DNA of 64,000 nt from Symsagittifera roscoffensis (taxonomy: Eukaryota; Xenacoelomorpha; Acoela; Convolutidae), in NCBI RefSeq assembly GCF_963678635.1, contig NC_087062.1, forward strand, positions 36,852,052-36,916,051. Reading direction: 5' to 3'. The notes below the pieces were generated by a model. The model worked only from the letters and a program-made list of their open reading frames with translations, made no database searches and was not told the origin of the DNA. The position numbers and the translations under genes were made by a program. Numbering within the stretch: the stretch's first letter is position 1; every line of letters starts with the position of its first letter. Shown one piece after another: positions 43,742-55,119 of the stretch.

Positions 43742-44677
43742 ACCATCCGGGGTTTAGAAAGTTTTAGTTTTTCAGTGTTCTATTGTAGTGGAGGATAGAT
43801 GATGGTGTTTTTCTTTAGAAGTTGCGAGCATATTCTTTTTTACGACTAGAAAGAAGGATTGTAATCACGATCGTTTCGGGATATCGTAACATGATTTCTG
43901 ATCGGTTGTGATGAGTGTTGAATGGTTGATTAGAGAAAAGCAATGTTCTAATCTCGTTCGGGAGTGGCAGATAGTTTGAATTTGGATGCAGTGCCTGGTG
44001 ACTCGATCTGTAGTATACTTGAACATCCAGATGGCCATTGTTTGGTTGCAATGGGTTTCCTTTGTTGCGATGCCAAGTCGTACTTTAAATCCGTTCAGTG
44101 TAGTGACTAAAGGCAGCATGTCAGGTGTGTTTTGCAATTCCGTAGCTGGATTGTGATTGAGTTTTCAAGTTCCTTGCTGCTCTTCTTTGGTCTGTATGTT
44201 ATCTATATACTGCATTGTAATATTTACATATACAAATCTTTGTTAATTTTTATTTTAATTATGATCTTGCATTAGTTTTTATCGCAAAAGCATTATTGTT
44301 TAGTTCGATTAATTTTAAGAGCTTCTCACACTTGAGTAACTCTCGTCAAAAAAAGAGTTGTGGGTCACAAAGCGTGGATGTAGCACGGTGGGTGAGGCCG
44401 GCTATAGAGCTTTCTCAGGGCATCCTCTCTGGTGGGTTAGGCCAGGAGTGAGGCTATAAATTCATGCTCTCTTTTTTGGAGGGTCCTGTTTGAGTTCAAC
44501 TTTTTGTGCCTTTTTATTACTGTTTTTTTTCCTTTTTTGTCTTGGTTGTGTCTTTTTCTTTAAATTTCAAATCGTTTGTTTTGGGTTTGTATTTCGAGTT
44601 TTTTTGTGTTTAGTTCTTTTAAGTTCAGACTTGAAAGTAGTCTTCAAAAGATAAATTTGTCCACTTCTAAGCTGGTG

Positions 44678-44719
44678 TTAATCCAGTTTTGGTACCGTGG
44701 GTTTTCTTTTCTTAGTCAT
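44678..44719 (-). CDS. 13-codon mini-ORF in the non-autonomous element
   Basis: This is the counterpart of 31855-31896, with one residue different and several synonymous changes. It is intact here but interrupted by TAG in the second internal copy (around 47000-47042). Confidence 0.3.
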   Translation of the reverse strand: MTKKRKPTVPKLD

Positions 44720-45417
44720 GCTGTTAGGTTGTGGTGTTTAGTTAGCTTGCGTTGGTTAGTTTGATTTATTATATAATTTTTTTCCAACTGTGTTAAAGGA
44801 AAGTTTAAAACGTGTTAAAACTGGTTAGAGTTGTTATCAGTGAAAGTTAAAACTTAAATTCATTATTTTAAACAATTCTTCGTGGGCGAGCTGTGCGATT
44901 GTGGATAGAATTGTGGGTGAGTGAATTTTTAAACTATAGAGAAGCATCTTTGAAAAGATTAGTACTGCTTTTAGTTTTATAGGCAACGTTTATTAATTTA
45001 CTACTTTGAAATGATTAATTTTACTGCTTGAGTTGGGGATTGAAATTATCAATTTATTTTCATTGTAAGAATACTTACTGCATAGGGGAAAAGAATATAT
45101 GTATATCATTTTACGTTTTATTTTTTCTGTTATGTTTTGGGTGATAAAGCTGAGATGAAGAGATGATTTATATTTTACTAATAACTTGTGTATTTACTAA
45201 CTAATTTTTATTTTTTATTTCCAATAAACATTTTTTCTAGATATCTTTTTAAACTTACCGCAGATTAAAGGAAACGACTAGTGATGTTTTTATCAGTCGT
45301 TGTTGTACAATAATAGGTTTAGCGCCTGTAATTATCGGTGAAGATTTTTCTTCAAGGATACTATGTTTGCAAATGAAAATCTAAATTCATTGCTAATAAA
45401 ACTCTAAACATAAAAGT

Positions 45418-45594
45418 TTACGTCGGCTTTTGCCGTACGACCATGAAACGTATGGGTAAGTTCCGTTGTAGTCGTATATCGTTTCTTGTCCGAGGTCGTT
45501 TTCCAATACCGGGTAGTTCTCGTATCGTTCGGAATAATGGCTCTGATCTTTTGAGTCGTAGAGACCTTTCAAATAAATTATTATCGTGTAACAT
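45418..45594 (-). CDS. Leader microprotein ORF, array copy 1 (58 aa)
   Basis: Homologue of the 77-aa leader ORF of the large element, about two thirds identical over 57 residues, ending one codon after VRQKP. Keeping this frame after loss of every other gene suggests either a cis role or real function of the peptide. Confidence 0.6.
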   Translation of the reverse strand: MLHDNNLFERSLRLKRSEPLFRTIRELPGIGKRPRTRNDIRLQRNLPIRFMVVRQKPT

Positions 45595-45689
45595 TTCTGA
45601 GAATTTTTGTCTAAGTCTAATCTGTGTTTGGTTAGTTCTAAGCTATTTTGTTGCTTAAGGTCTTATTCGAGACATATGGTCGCACCAGA

Positions 45690-46065
45690 TGAGTTGGGAC
45701 TGATGTCTAACTCATAGAGTAATTTCAAATAGGGTACACCGTCTGCTCGTCACGCTATCTTATTTTCGGCCGGATAGATTCGTGCAACTTCTTAGTTTAA
45801 TACCGATCTTAATTTTACTCTTATATCTCTTAGTCTCAATAGATCTAGTGTACACCGGTTTATGCGAGTTAGTTCCAGAATGAGAACAATTGTATTCTGA
45901 GCTGAATTCAAATTGTTCTGGTGTTGAAACTACAAGTAGTTTCAACATTTTCAAATAAGTGGGTAGTTAGTTTGATGGAGTATGATTGGTTGGTGTTCAA
46001 CCTTTCATAGAGATATAATATCAGAATAATATCCAATCATAAATTCTAGTTTAGATCTGGTTCCA
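45690..46065 (-). repeat. LTR copy 2 (central, 376 bp)
   Basis: Complete LTR with TGGAACC start (46065) and ACTCA end (45690) on the minus strand, directly followed by the primer-binding site. It resembles the 410-bp LTR mainly in its R/U5 part (the TATCCGGCCGAAAATAAGAT segment); the U3 is diverged. Confidence 0.85.
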
Positions 46066-47740
46066 ACCATCCGGGGTTTAGAAAGTTTTAGTTTTTCAGT
46101 GTTCTATTGTAGTGGAGGATAGATGATGGTGTTTTTCTTTAGAAGTTGCGAGAATATTCTTTTTTACGACTAGAAAGAAGGATTGTAATCACGATCGTTT
46201 CGGGATATCGTAATATGATTTCTGATTGGTTGTGATGAGTATTGAATGGTTGATTAGAGAAAAGCAATGTTCTAATCTCGTTCGGGAGTGGCAGATAGTT
46301 TGAATTTGGATGCAGTGCCTGGTGACTCGATCTGTAGTATACTTGAACATCCAGATGGCCATTGTTCGGTTGCAATGGGTTTCCTTTGTTGCGATGCCAA
46401 GTCGTACTTTAAATCCGTTCAGTGTAGTGACTAAAGGCAGCATGTCAGGTGTGTTTTGCAATTCCGTAGCTGGATTGTGATTGAGTTGTCAAGTTCCTTG
46501 CTGCTCTTCTTTGGTCTGTATGTTATCTATATACTGCATTGTAATATTTACATATACAAATCTTTGTTAATTTTTATTTTAATTATGATCTCGCATTAGT
46601 TTTTATCGCAAAAGCATTATTGTTTAATTCGATTATTTTTAAGAGCTACTCACACTTGAGTAACTCTCGTCAAAAAAAGAGTTGTGGGTCACAAAGCGTG
46701 GATGTAGCACGGTGGGTGAGGCCGGCTATAGAGCATGCTCAGGGCGTCCTCTCTGGTGGGTTAGGCCAGGAGTGAGGCTATAAATTCATGCTCTCTTTTT
46801 TGGAGGTTCCTGTTTGAGTTCAACTTTTTGTGCCTTTTTATTACTGGTTTTTTCCTTTTTTGTCTTGGTTGTGTCTTTTTCTTTAAATTTCAGATCGTTT
46901 GTTTTGGGTTTGTTTTTCGAGTTTTTTTGTGTTTAGTTCTTTTAAGTTCAGACCTGAAAGTAGTCTTCAAAAGATAAATTTATCCACTTCTAAGCTGGTG
47001 TTAATCCAGTTTGGGTACCGTGGGTTTTCTTTTCTAAGTCATGCTGTTAGGTTGTGGTGTTTACTTAGCTTGCGTTGGTTAGTTTGGTTTAATATATAAT
47101 TCCTTTCCAACTGTGTTAGAGGAAAGTTTAAAACGTGTTAAAACTGGTTAGAGTTGTTATCAGTGAAAGTTAAAACTTAAATTCATTATTTTAAACAATT
47201 CTTCGTGGGCGAGCTGTGCGATTGTGGATAGAATTGTGGGTGAGTGAATTTTTAAACTATAGAGAAGCATCTTTGAAAAGATTAATACTGCTTTTAATTT
47301 TATAGGCAACGTTTATTAATTTACTACTTTGAAATGTTTAATTTTACTGCTTGATTTGGGGGTTGAAACTATCAATTTATTTTCATTGTAAGAATACTTA
47401 CTGCATAGGGGAAAAGAATATATGTATATCAATTTACGTTTTATTTTTTCTGTTATGTTTTAGGTGATAAAGCTGAGATGAAGAGATGATTTATATTTTA
47501 CTAATAACTTGTGTATTTACTAACTAATTTTTATTTTTTATTTCCAATAAACATTTTTTCTAGATATCTTTTTAAACTTACCGCAGATTAAAGGAAACGA
47601 CTAGTGATGTTTTTATCAGTCGTTATTGTACAATAATAGGTTTAGCGCCTGTAATTATTGGTGAAGATTTTTCTTCAAGGATACTATGTTTGCAAATGAA
47701 AATCTAAATTCATTGCTAATAAAACTCTAAACATAAAAGT

Positions 47741-47917
47741 TTATGTCGGCTTTTGCCGTACGACCATGAAACCTATGGGTAAGTTCCGTTGTAGTCGTAT
47801 ATCGTTTCTTGTCCGAGGTCGTTTTCCAATACCGGGTAGTTCTCGTATCGTTCGGAATAATGGCTCTGATCTTTTGAGTCGTAGAGACCTTTCAATTAAA
47901 TTATTATCGTGTAACAT
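47741..47917 (-). CDS. Leader microprotein ORF, array copy 2 (58 aa)
   Basis: Open over its full length and almost the same as array copy 1; residue 8 (Ile) agrees with the large element rather than with copy 1 (Phe). Confidence 0.6.
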   Translation of the reverse strand: MLHDNNLIERSLRLKRSEPLFRTIRELPGIGKRPRTRNDIRLQRNLPIGFMVVRQKPT

Positions 47918-48012
47918 TTCTGAGAATTTTTGTCTAAGTCTAATCTGTGTTTGGTTAGTTCTAAGCTATTTTGTTGCTTAAGGTCTTATTCGAGACATAT
48001 GGTCGCACCAGA

Positions 48013-48390
48013 TGAGTTGGGACTGATGTCTAACTCATAGAGTAATTTCAGATAGGGTACACCGTCTGCTCGTCACGCTATCTTATTTTCGGTCGGATAG
48101 ATTCGTGCAACTTCTTAGTCTAATACCGATCTTAATCTTACTCTTATATCTCTTAGTCTCAATAGATCTAGAGTATACTGGTTTTTTTACGAGTCGGTCT
48201 CTTGGAAAAGGCAACTAAGTTGTAAGTTAATTTCAATATGCTTTGGTGCTGAAATTACAAGCAGTTTCAACACTTACAAATAATTGGGTTGTTAGTTTGA
48301 TTGAGCATGATTGCTTAGTATTCAATATTTTACAGAGATAAAATATCAGAATAATATCCAATAATAAATTCTAGTTTAGATCTGGTTCCG
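48013..48390 (-). repeat. LTR copy 1 (5' LTR of the array, diverged U3)
   Basis: The R/U5 part matches LTR copy 2, but a central U3 stretch (about 48180-48240) differs strongly, and the terminal TG is changed (GGTTCCG on the plus strand). Confidence 0.8.
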
Positions 48391-49276
48391 GTTTTCAGAA
48401 ATTTCAGCCAGAAAGAACCTTAAACAAGCAAATCAATCCACGTATCATTGTAAAAGAAAACATTCAAGTCAAATTTTTAAAGAAAAACAGGAACTTTTGT
48501 TAACTTATGAAATGTTTTTCGTTGGATATTTTTTGACATATTAAAACAATACGCTATGCCATCAACTTGAATCGATTTATATTTCAATCCTAAAACACTA
48601 ATTTTTTTAAAAGTTGAATTAATTCTACGCTAAAAAATCAGAAACCGCGCATCCGAAAAACTGAAATGTAATGCAAAAGCCTTTTTTTAATTCAAATTTT
48701 TCATAACAGAAAGTTTTGGCATGTATAAAAAGCAGGAAACCGTGAACTATATTTACCCTCTTGAAAATGATGAAAAGAAATACTTTAAAATTTTACCAAA
48801 AAAGTGACATAAATGAAACAACCGGCAAGTAAGCCGACAAAAAATCAATGCATATCGGATTTTTTTCACCGGTAAGCCCAAAATAAGTTCAGTAGCTCTA
48901 GACTAGCTGTTATATTACAGCTGTGAAACGTAGAACTTGGCTAGAAAAGGAAATCTCAATATTGGACATCCTATCGACAAAGTTACTTACAAAGTTACAC
49001 TTGCTTATTGCACGATTAAAAAGCCGTACCTCAATTTTGGCTCATAAACGTAGAGGATAAAGTCAGGCAATATCAAATTAGTCTTCTGTTAATTACCAGA
49101 TTAAGGCGAGGTAAACTATATTGAGGGATAAAATGAAGAAGGTTTAAAGAAACGGTGATGATGAAAAGCTTCGGGGTTAAAAAAGAGGACGTATCACAAA
49201 AAGAGTTTGTAGCACAAAGGTTAAATCACAAGGAATTATCATAATATGGTTGAAAACATTGCTGCTATCTTATCAG
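48391..49276. other. GPCR intron 3, right part, nothing identified
   Basis: No gene, repeat boundary or RNA feature is supported. Confidence 0.55.
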
Positions 49277-49432
49277 TTGATGGCGCGTTTATTTCAGAGT
49301 GTGAGCACTCGCTACCAGTATCGTTCATCCATGAACAGTCTGCTGGTCCTCTCTTCCTTTTGCCTCCTCTCCTGGACTCCCCTAATGGTCATCCGCACCG
49401 CAGAGATCTTCGACAACACGTTCCAAGAAGGA
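49277..49432 (+). CDS. Rhodopsin-like GPCR, exon 4 (TM6)
   Basis: Acceptor CTTATCAG, donor GGA|GTAAGT, phase 0 on both sides, 52 codons. It carries the intracellular TM6 base and the SWTP motif, the counterpart of CWxP, then the start of ECL3. Confidence 0.9.
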
Positions 49433-50769
49433 GTAAGTTTATTACGGGGCCTAAGCAATGGCACGACACGCAAGTTAGACGATTGTAATTTAACTATAAA
49501 TTTAGACTATACCTCTTTGTGAAATTAGACAATAACTCGTTGTGAATTTATACAATAAGAAATAAGCCAACAAAACTTGTTGCTTAGAAACAAGTTGCAC
49601 AAAAACAAGAAGAGTAATTATTATAGAACCGATGAAGATTATTATTTATAATTTTTATTAAAAAATTGAGTAGAAAAAATGGTACATTTTTGAAATACCT
49701 AAAGTGTACAACTCTGATATTAATAGACTGATTTTCGGTTGGCCAAACAGTGTTTACTCAACTAAAAAATTTAAATCTGTAAAACATTTAAGTCTGTAAA
49801 TAATTAATTTAAAAACGTTTATTTAAAACATTGTGTTTTTCTCAATTCTGTCAACTTTTCCCTGAACCGCACTCTTGCTCGCCTTTTTATAAAAAGTAAA
49901 TGTGTTCAACATTCTTATCTGCCATAGAGCGTAATTTGATCTTGAAATCAAAAATCAAAGCGTCAAAAAAAACAGATTTATATGTAGAGCAAAAAATTGT
50001 AAATATTTTAAAATTAAGTAAAAAAGATATGAAAGGCACACAAAATATATGTAGTGACAAGTTTATGGCGTATTTACTACTTTTACTCAAGGAATCTTAC
50101 CCGGATTGACCAACCTATTAACTTATTTTAAGATTTGTAGAAAAATTCAAGAGAAACCACCAAAAACAACTTAGAATTGTTTCTATACCGTAATTACGGA
50201 TAAAATCATTTAACAAAATTTTTAAATTTTCTCAAATTTATGCCTGCAAAAATTTCAGACTGTGGTTATAATTTATGCATTTTGAACAAAAAAAAACTAC
50301 GAAAAAAAGCCTTGTTTTCCCAATAAACCTTCTACTTATACGTATATAGCGGTTCGAAATTACTAAGGAGACAAAAAAACATTTTGACAAATCATGTCAT
50401 ATAGCCCCGGACGTGTTGAATGTGTTGTGAATCTATTTAATGACAAAACTTCTAACAACTAGCAAAAAGTTATCTCTAAAAGTTTGTGATCGTGTCAGAT
50501 TCATGTGTCGAATGGATAAATTCGGCAAATGAGTTTTTGTTATTTTACTCAGCGACAGCGAAGAAGCTACGTAATGTTTACGAGAATATTATAATTAATT
50601 TTAATGCAAAAATTATTTGAAAATTTTTTGCGGGGAAAAAGTCACTATCTTACATCTTTTCCAGATGATAAAGCTCCTAACTTGTAATATTCAAGAGCCT
50701 TATTTTGAAAGTATTTTTGAAAAAGTTCGACTTGTGCAAAACCCAGGTAGGCGAGGTCATATATATGAC

Positions 50770-51100
50770 CAGGCGCGGATCTAGGAATTTCTGAATTTCT
50801 CGAGGGGGGGGGGGGGCGGATTTTCAAAAAAATTTTGAAATGCAGGCCAAAAATTGCGTTTTTAGGCACTTTTTGGAAAATTTCGACCAAAAAATTGCGT
50901 TTTTTCGGCGCGCGCTGCCCCTCAAAATTAGTATAGATTGGCGCCAAAGGCGCCTTTAGAAAAGTTTTAAGGTCAGTCAGTCAAAAAAAAATGGATATCT
51001 CAAAAAAGTACAAAGGTGGGGCCCTTTGGGTCGGCAGGGGGTCGAATCCCTGAGGGGAAAGAGCGTCCGCCCCGCCCCCCCCCCCCTAAATCTGCTACTG
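50770..51100. mobile_element. hAT-like MITE in GPCR intron 4
   Basis: The ends are CAGGCGCGGATCTAG and, inverted, CAGTAGCAGATTTAG. The flanks TATATGAC / TATAAGAC match at 7 of 8 bases, an 8-bp target duplication. It contains G and C runs of 13 or more and GGCGCC palindromes. It is inverted relative to the 35514 copy. Confidence 0.8.
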
Positions 51101-51510
51101 TATAAGACCCCGCATTGTCTGAAATTTTATATCACACAATTTATATATATGAAAAACTTCTTACCACACAACACCACACAATTTTTAACGCACAGAAAAT
51201 TGCATGAAGTTTCTAAGAAAAGCAGTTTTCCTTGACACATACTGTTCCATAAACCAAAAAGTTTAGTTTTTTCTTATAATGTAATTTCCAAAAAATTTTG
51301 GTTTAATCGACACAAGTGACAAAGACCTTGGTTTTTCTCACACAAAAAGATCTAAAGAAAGTAAACAAACATTTAATTTTAGCAAAACTCTCAAATATGA
51401 AATTTTTATTATTATTAAGACCATTTATCCACGGGGAAAGGACCAACACAAGAGCTGTACAGCTCATCACGGCGAACCGCTGTTGTGCCCTTGTTTAAGA
51501 ACTACATGCA

Positions 51511-51645
51511 ATTTTTTTTTTTGGTTATTTTTCTGGGCTGGGTAATGTTGCTTCACCCTCAAGCAACGAGCACGGATCATGGTGGGCCTCGAACATCCGA
51601 CCTTTCGATTGAGAGGCGGAGACGTAACCACTTCACCACCGCTCC
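51511..51645 (-). mobile_element. tRNA-derived SINE
   Basis: On the minus strand a tRNA-like head starts GGAGCGG (51645) and has an A-box-like TGGTGAAGTGGTTACG, a B-box-like GATGTTCGAGGC and a partly complementary 3' acceptor CCGTGCTC. A small hairpin (GTTGCTT/AAGCAAC) and an 11-base A tail follow. The anticodon stem is poorly paired, so a working tRNA is unlikely. Confidence 0.6.
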
Positions 51646-52441
51646 CCTTTTAAATTTAATTTAATCAGGCATTGATCAAGGCATAAATAAACATGCCAAA
51701 AGAAAGAAAAAAAGCATTTTGAGAGATTTTGAAAAAAGTTATACAACTAAAAGGAAAAAACCAACGTTCGTGTGTATTGAGGACTACGTTATGCGCGCAA
51801 AAAATTAAGTTTTGCCATTTCTTTTTGGAAAAAATTTGCTTTGTTACAAAATTTGTTTTGGGGTTGAAAAAAGAACAAAATTTTTTCGAGGCACTTTCGA
51901 AATTACTTGTCGCCATCATGTCGCCATCAAAAAATGCCAATATTACAATCTCCATATATGAAAACTGTATGGCAAGTATTTTATATAAAAAATGTTCAAA
52001 ACGCGTTGCTTTCAATTTTTTCGAAATTCATTAACACTGGCTGCTTTGTCTGCAATTTTTGAGTTCATTCTTTGATTTATGACAATGTTCATGATCAAAA
52101 TTGTTTGTGGAAAAATTGCTTATTTTTTAATCTCTATATATTCTAAATTTTTTTGGTGTATGGAATTGTATGGTGAGCTTTTTCGGGGGTATGGAGGTCA
52201 ACGCGGGAGCTTCTTTAGCTTTTCAACTGTTTAAGTTATACAAATCATGGTTCTTAACAGAACACATCTGACGAGCTTCAAGTGAAAGATTAAACATCGC
52301 ATTGAAAACAAATTTTTTGTATTTGATTCATCTAAATTGTTTTAAATAGTTACTTTTATCTTAGGGCAAAATTTCCTCGGTGGTTTTGTGGGCGGAATGA
52401 ATTATAACTGAAGTTAGTAAAACTTTTTCAAATCTGTTTAG

Positions 52442-52603
52442 ATTCCAGGTACAGTTCTGAATGCAACAGTTATTCTCTGGCATTCCTCTACCCTTTTTAA
52501 CCCACTCTACATTCTGTTCAAAGAGTATCGCAGCGGCAATTTCAGACCAGCACTCCCGCGTAAACTCAATCAGCGCCACGAAGAACACGAATCCACTGCT
52601 TAG
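52442..52603 (+). CDS. Rhodopsin-like GPCR, exon 5 (TM7, C terminus)
   Basis: Acceptor AATCTGTTTAG at 52441, phase 0, ending in TAG. It encodes TM7 with an intact NPLY (NPxxY) motif, an amphipathic helix-8-like stretch and a short charged C-terminal tail without palmitoylation cysteines. The distance from SWTP to NPLY after joining (36 residues between) is normal for class A receptors. Confidence 0.9.
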   Translation: MPGTVLNATVILWHSSTLFNPLYILFKEYRSGNFRPALPRKLNQRHEEHESTA

Positions 52604-52860
52604 TGGAAATATTTCAAAACTAATCCTCTTTAAGAAGCACTTAAATATATCAAACACCTTTATTTATGTCATATATTTGAACTTGCCAATGGATATTGTG
52701 GTTTTTATTTGGATTACGAGCTTTTACTGTGAAATCAGCTATAAGGCCATAATCAAAACAAACAATGAAACTTCGAATTATCTGAATACTTAATCCATCT
52801 GATCCTGAATTTATATTTATATGCGTTTTACTGCGAGCGTAAAAACGTAGCCAAATCGTG

Positions 52861-52866
52861 AATAAA
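52861..52866 (+). promoter_or_regulatory. Candidate poly(A) signal of the GPCR gene
   Basis: AATAAA about 260 bp after the GPCR stop codon, the first canonical hexamer downstream. Confidence 0.5.
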
Positions 52867-53096
52867 CTGCAACTGTCAAGCTAAAAAAAATCAAGAAAAA
52901 GGTCATATCTCAGCAGCAAAAAAACAGAAGAAAAATTAAAAAAAAAACAGTTGAGAATGCTGATAAGTAATTACACCGATTCAGACAAAGTGAGGAAACA
53001 GAAAAAACGTAGTTATAAAATAATATTTCAACGCTCTTTATATCGATGAGCAAAAGTAATTCGCTATGTAAATAACTGAAAACCAACAACGTGAAC

Positions 53097-53480
53097 GGGG
53101 CAGTACAACAGTGCCGAAGTACAACAGTGCCGAAAAAAAATTAGTTCAACAGTGCCGAAAATGAAAACTTTGTTCAACAGTGCAGAAAATATGAAAAGTT
53201 TCAACATATTAAGTGCGGTAATCAAAAATTAAACGGCGAACCTTTATAATCTTAAGTGACACTTAACGATTTTGAGCGAGAATATTTGCAATTTAGACGT
53301 TTTGGCCCCAAAATAATTGTTTAATTTGCAGTTGCAGACATTTTGGCGCCAAAATTGGAGTGATTTTCTTTGATAAATAGCGTCAATAATTTTCCGCTCT
53401 TTAGAAAATGCGTTAAAATTATTCTGAAATTTTCCCGCCTTTTTCGACACTGTTGTACTTCGGCACTGTTGAACGCCCCC
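53097..53480. mobile_element. 384-bp MITE with perfect 8-bp target duplication
   Basis: The ends are inverted repeats of more than 30 bp: GGGGCAGTACAACAGTGCCG on the left against GGGGGCGTTCAACAGTGCCG on the right, each continuing with AAGTACAACAGTG. The flanks ACGTGAAC (53089-53096 and 53481-53488) are identical. An 8-bp duplication points to hAT or a similar superfamily. No transposase is present. Confidence 0.9.
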
Positions 53481-54078
53481 ACGTGAACATCTCACGGGTT
53501 GAAAAAAAATGGAAGAAATTTCTATGACTCGCAGTTTTTCATTTACGAAAATTGCATAACTAGCATTCCTCCATAAGCTTCAAACAAGTTTTTTTGTTGT
53601 TATTTTAGTGTCCAAATACATCTGTACTGAAATATTACCGAAAAAAAAACTTTCTAAATTATTTTTTAATTTATATGTTATTAGCTTAACAAAACTGAGC
53701 CTAAAACGTTGATGATGACAATGACTTTTGAAATCTCAACTTTGTCAGAGCAGGATAGAATAACTGCAACTGAGATATGCCAGGAACAAGTACTTGCAGT
53801 AATGAGAAAAACTTTTAAGGAGGCCATTTTAATTTTAATAATTGGCCCAAAAAATTTTCCTTCATTTCTTTGAAAAAATGCAATTCGTGTGGGGTGCTTC
53901 TTTCAAAAGACAACTCATCAGCAAGTATAGACAATTCGCATTTAAAAAAAAAACATTTAAAAATTTGGTCAGCGTAGCTGCACGACAGAGGGTAGGACTT
54001 TACACAAAAGTTTGGGGACGGCTATAGCTGCGGAGCTGCCATGCGAGCGTTTCGCGCCCACCGGTTAATTTAACCCTA

Positions 54079-55058
54079 CCCGCATCCAAGTTTAGGCGTA
54101 AATAATCGATTATAACGGATTATTATGATAATTTTTTGACAATTATAATCGATTATAATTACCAAAATTAGGTCTTTAAGGGATTCATAATCGATTATAA
54201 TCGTGATATTTTCGAAGAGATTATTATCTCTTATAATCGATTATAATTGATTATAATTGATTAGAGTTCTTACTAAAAACCCTTAAAATCAATTATAATC
54301 GATTATAATTGATTATAATCTCTTATTTTGCCGAAATTTTCTTATATTCGAAATATATCTTACGGGTTATTTTTTTGTGTCAATAAAAAAATCTCTAAAA
54401 GAGAGATCTCTTGAACACTTTGGTTCATCTGAACACAAAGTTATACCACGAAACAAAAGTTTCATAGAGATCCTTTCATATGAGTGGAAAGGTTCTCGCG
54501 GTAGAAGAAAAATAAATTTTCCGAATCAATCACGAAACTAAATCAATCTGCTGATGTTTTGGTGTTTAAAAAAGCTTAAAATATGCATCACAAAACAACT
54601 CTAATGGGGAAGATATGAAAAAAAACTTATAAATTTGAATTAATTGAAAAACTTTAAAAACATTTTTCTCATTTTTCATAGGAACCTATGTACACAAAAA
54701 GTATAAAATATAAGCAATTTAGATGCAACTTCGAAGACAAAAATGGACAAACAAAAGGGATTACAATCAATTATAATCAATTATAATGGATTTTTGTGCA
54801 AAACTAGTAAAATAGAAATTTGAATGAAAATAATGGATTATAATCAATTATAATCGAATATAATTGTATCAAAAAATAGACGAATAAATAATCGATTATA
54901 ATCGATTATAATGGATTATAATTAATTATAATTTGAATTTAAAAAGAGAGATTATAATCGATTATTAATTGATTAAAATTGATTGTTTCTCAATTATAGT
55001 GAGACTGGTACTAAAATCGTAATATAATCGATTATTAACGCTTGAAACTGGATGCGGG
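54079..55058. mobile_element. ~1-kb MITE full of ATAATCGATTATAAT palindromes
   Basis: Inverted ends CCCGCATCC lie next to TA on both sides, with AATAATCGATTATA repeated just inside both ends. Most of the element is made of tandem or scattered TATAATCGATTATAAT palindromes. A fragment of the same type is at 40855-41096, and a lone terminus-like ACCCGCATTTAAG occurs near 56988. Confidence 0.8.
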
Positions 55059-55119
55059 TATATTCGCAAGTGTTGATTTCCTTCAATTTTGCTAATTGCT
55101 TTTTGTTGCGAGTCGTCGG

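Larger units (their letters stand above)
43434..48390 (-). mobile_element. Tandem array LTR-internal-LTR-internal-LTR, non-autonomous relative of the 18.9-kb element
   Basis: On the minus strand three LTRs (48390-48013, 46065-45690 and a truncated 43741-43434) alternate with two ~1.95-kb internal regions that are nearly identical to each other. Each internal region joins a leader (primer-binding site, microprotein ORF, splice donor) to a 3' noncoding region. Both align with the large element, from its PBS to about 15340 and from about 31440 to the 3' LTR. All of ORF1 to ORF8 is deleted, so the element depends on enzymes supplied in trans. It lies antisense in GPCR intron 3. Confidence 0.88.

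Noticed and set aside
43815-44137. Minus-strand frames of 78 and 90 codons, duplicated at 46139-46461
   Set aside because: They are duplicated only because the internal region is tandemly repeated; no counterpart is visible in the 3' region of the large element and no domain is recognised.
45443-45658. Plus-strand 71-codon frame, repeated at 47766-47981
   Set aside because: It is the antisense shadow of the conserved minus-strand leader microprotein ORF.
51568-51645. A functional tRNA gene on the minus strand
   Set aside because: The anticodon arm does not pair well and the acceptor needs a bulge; the A tail points to a SINE.
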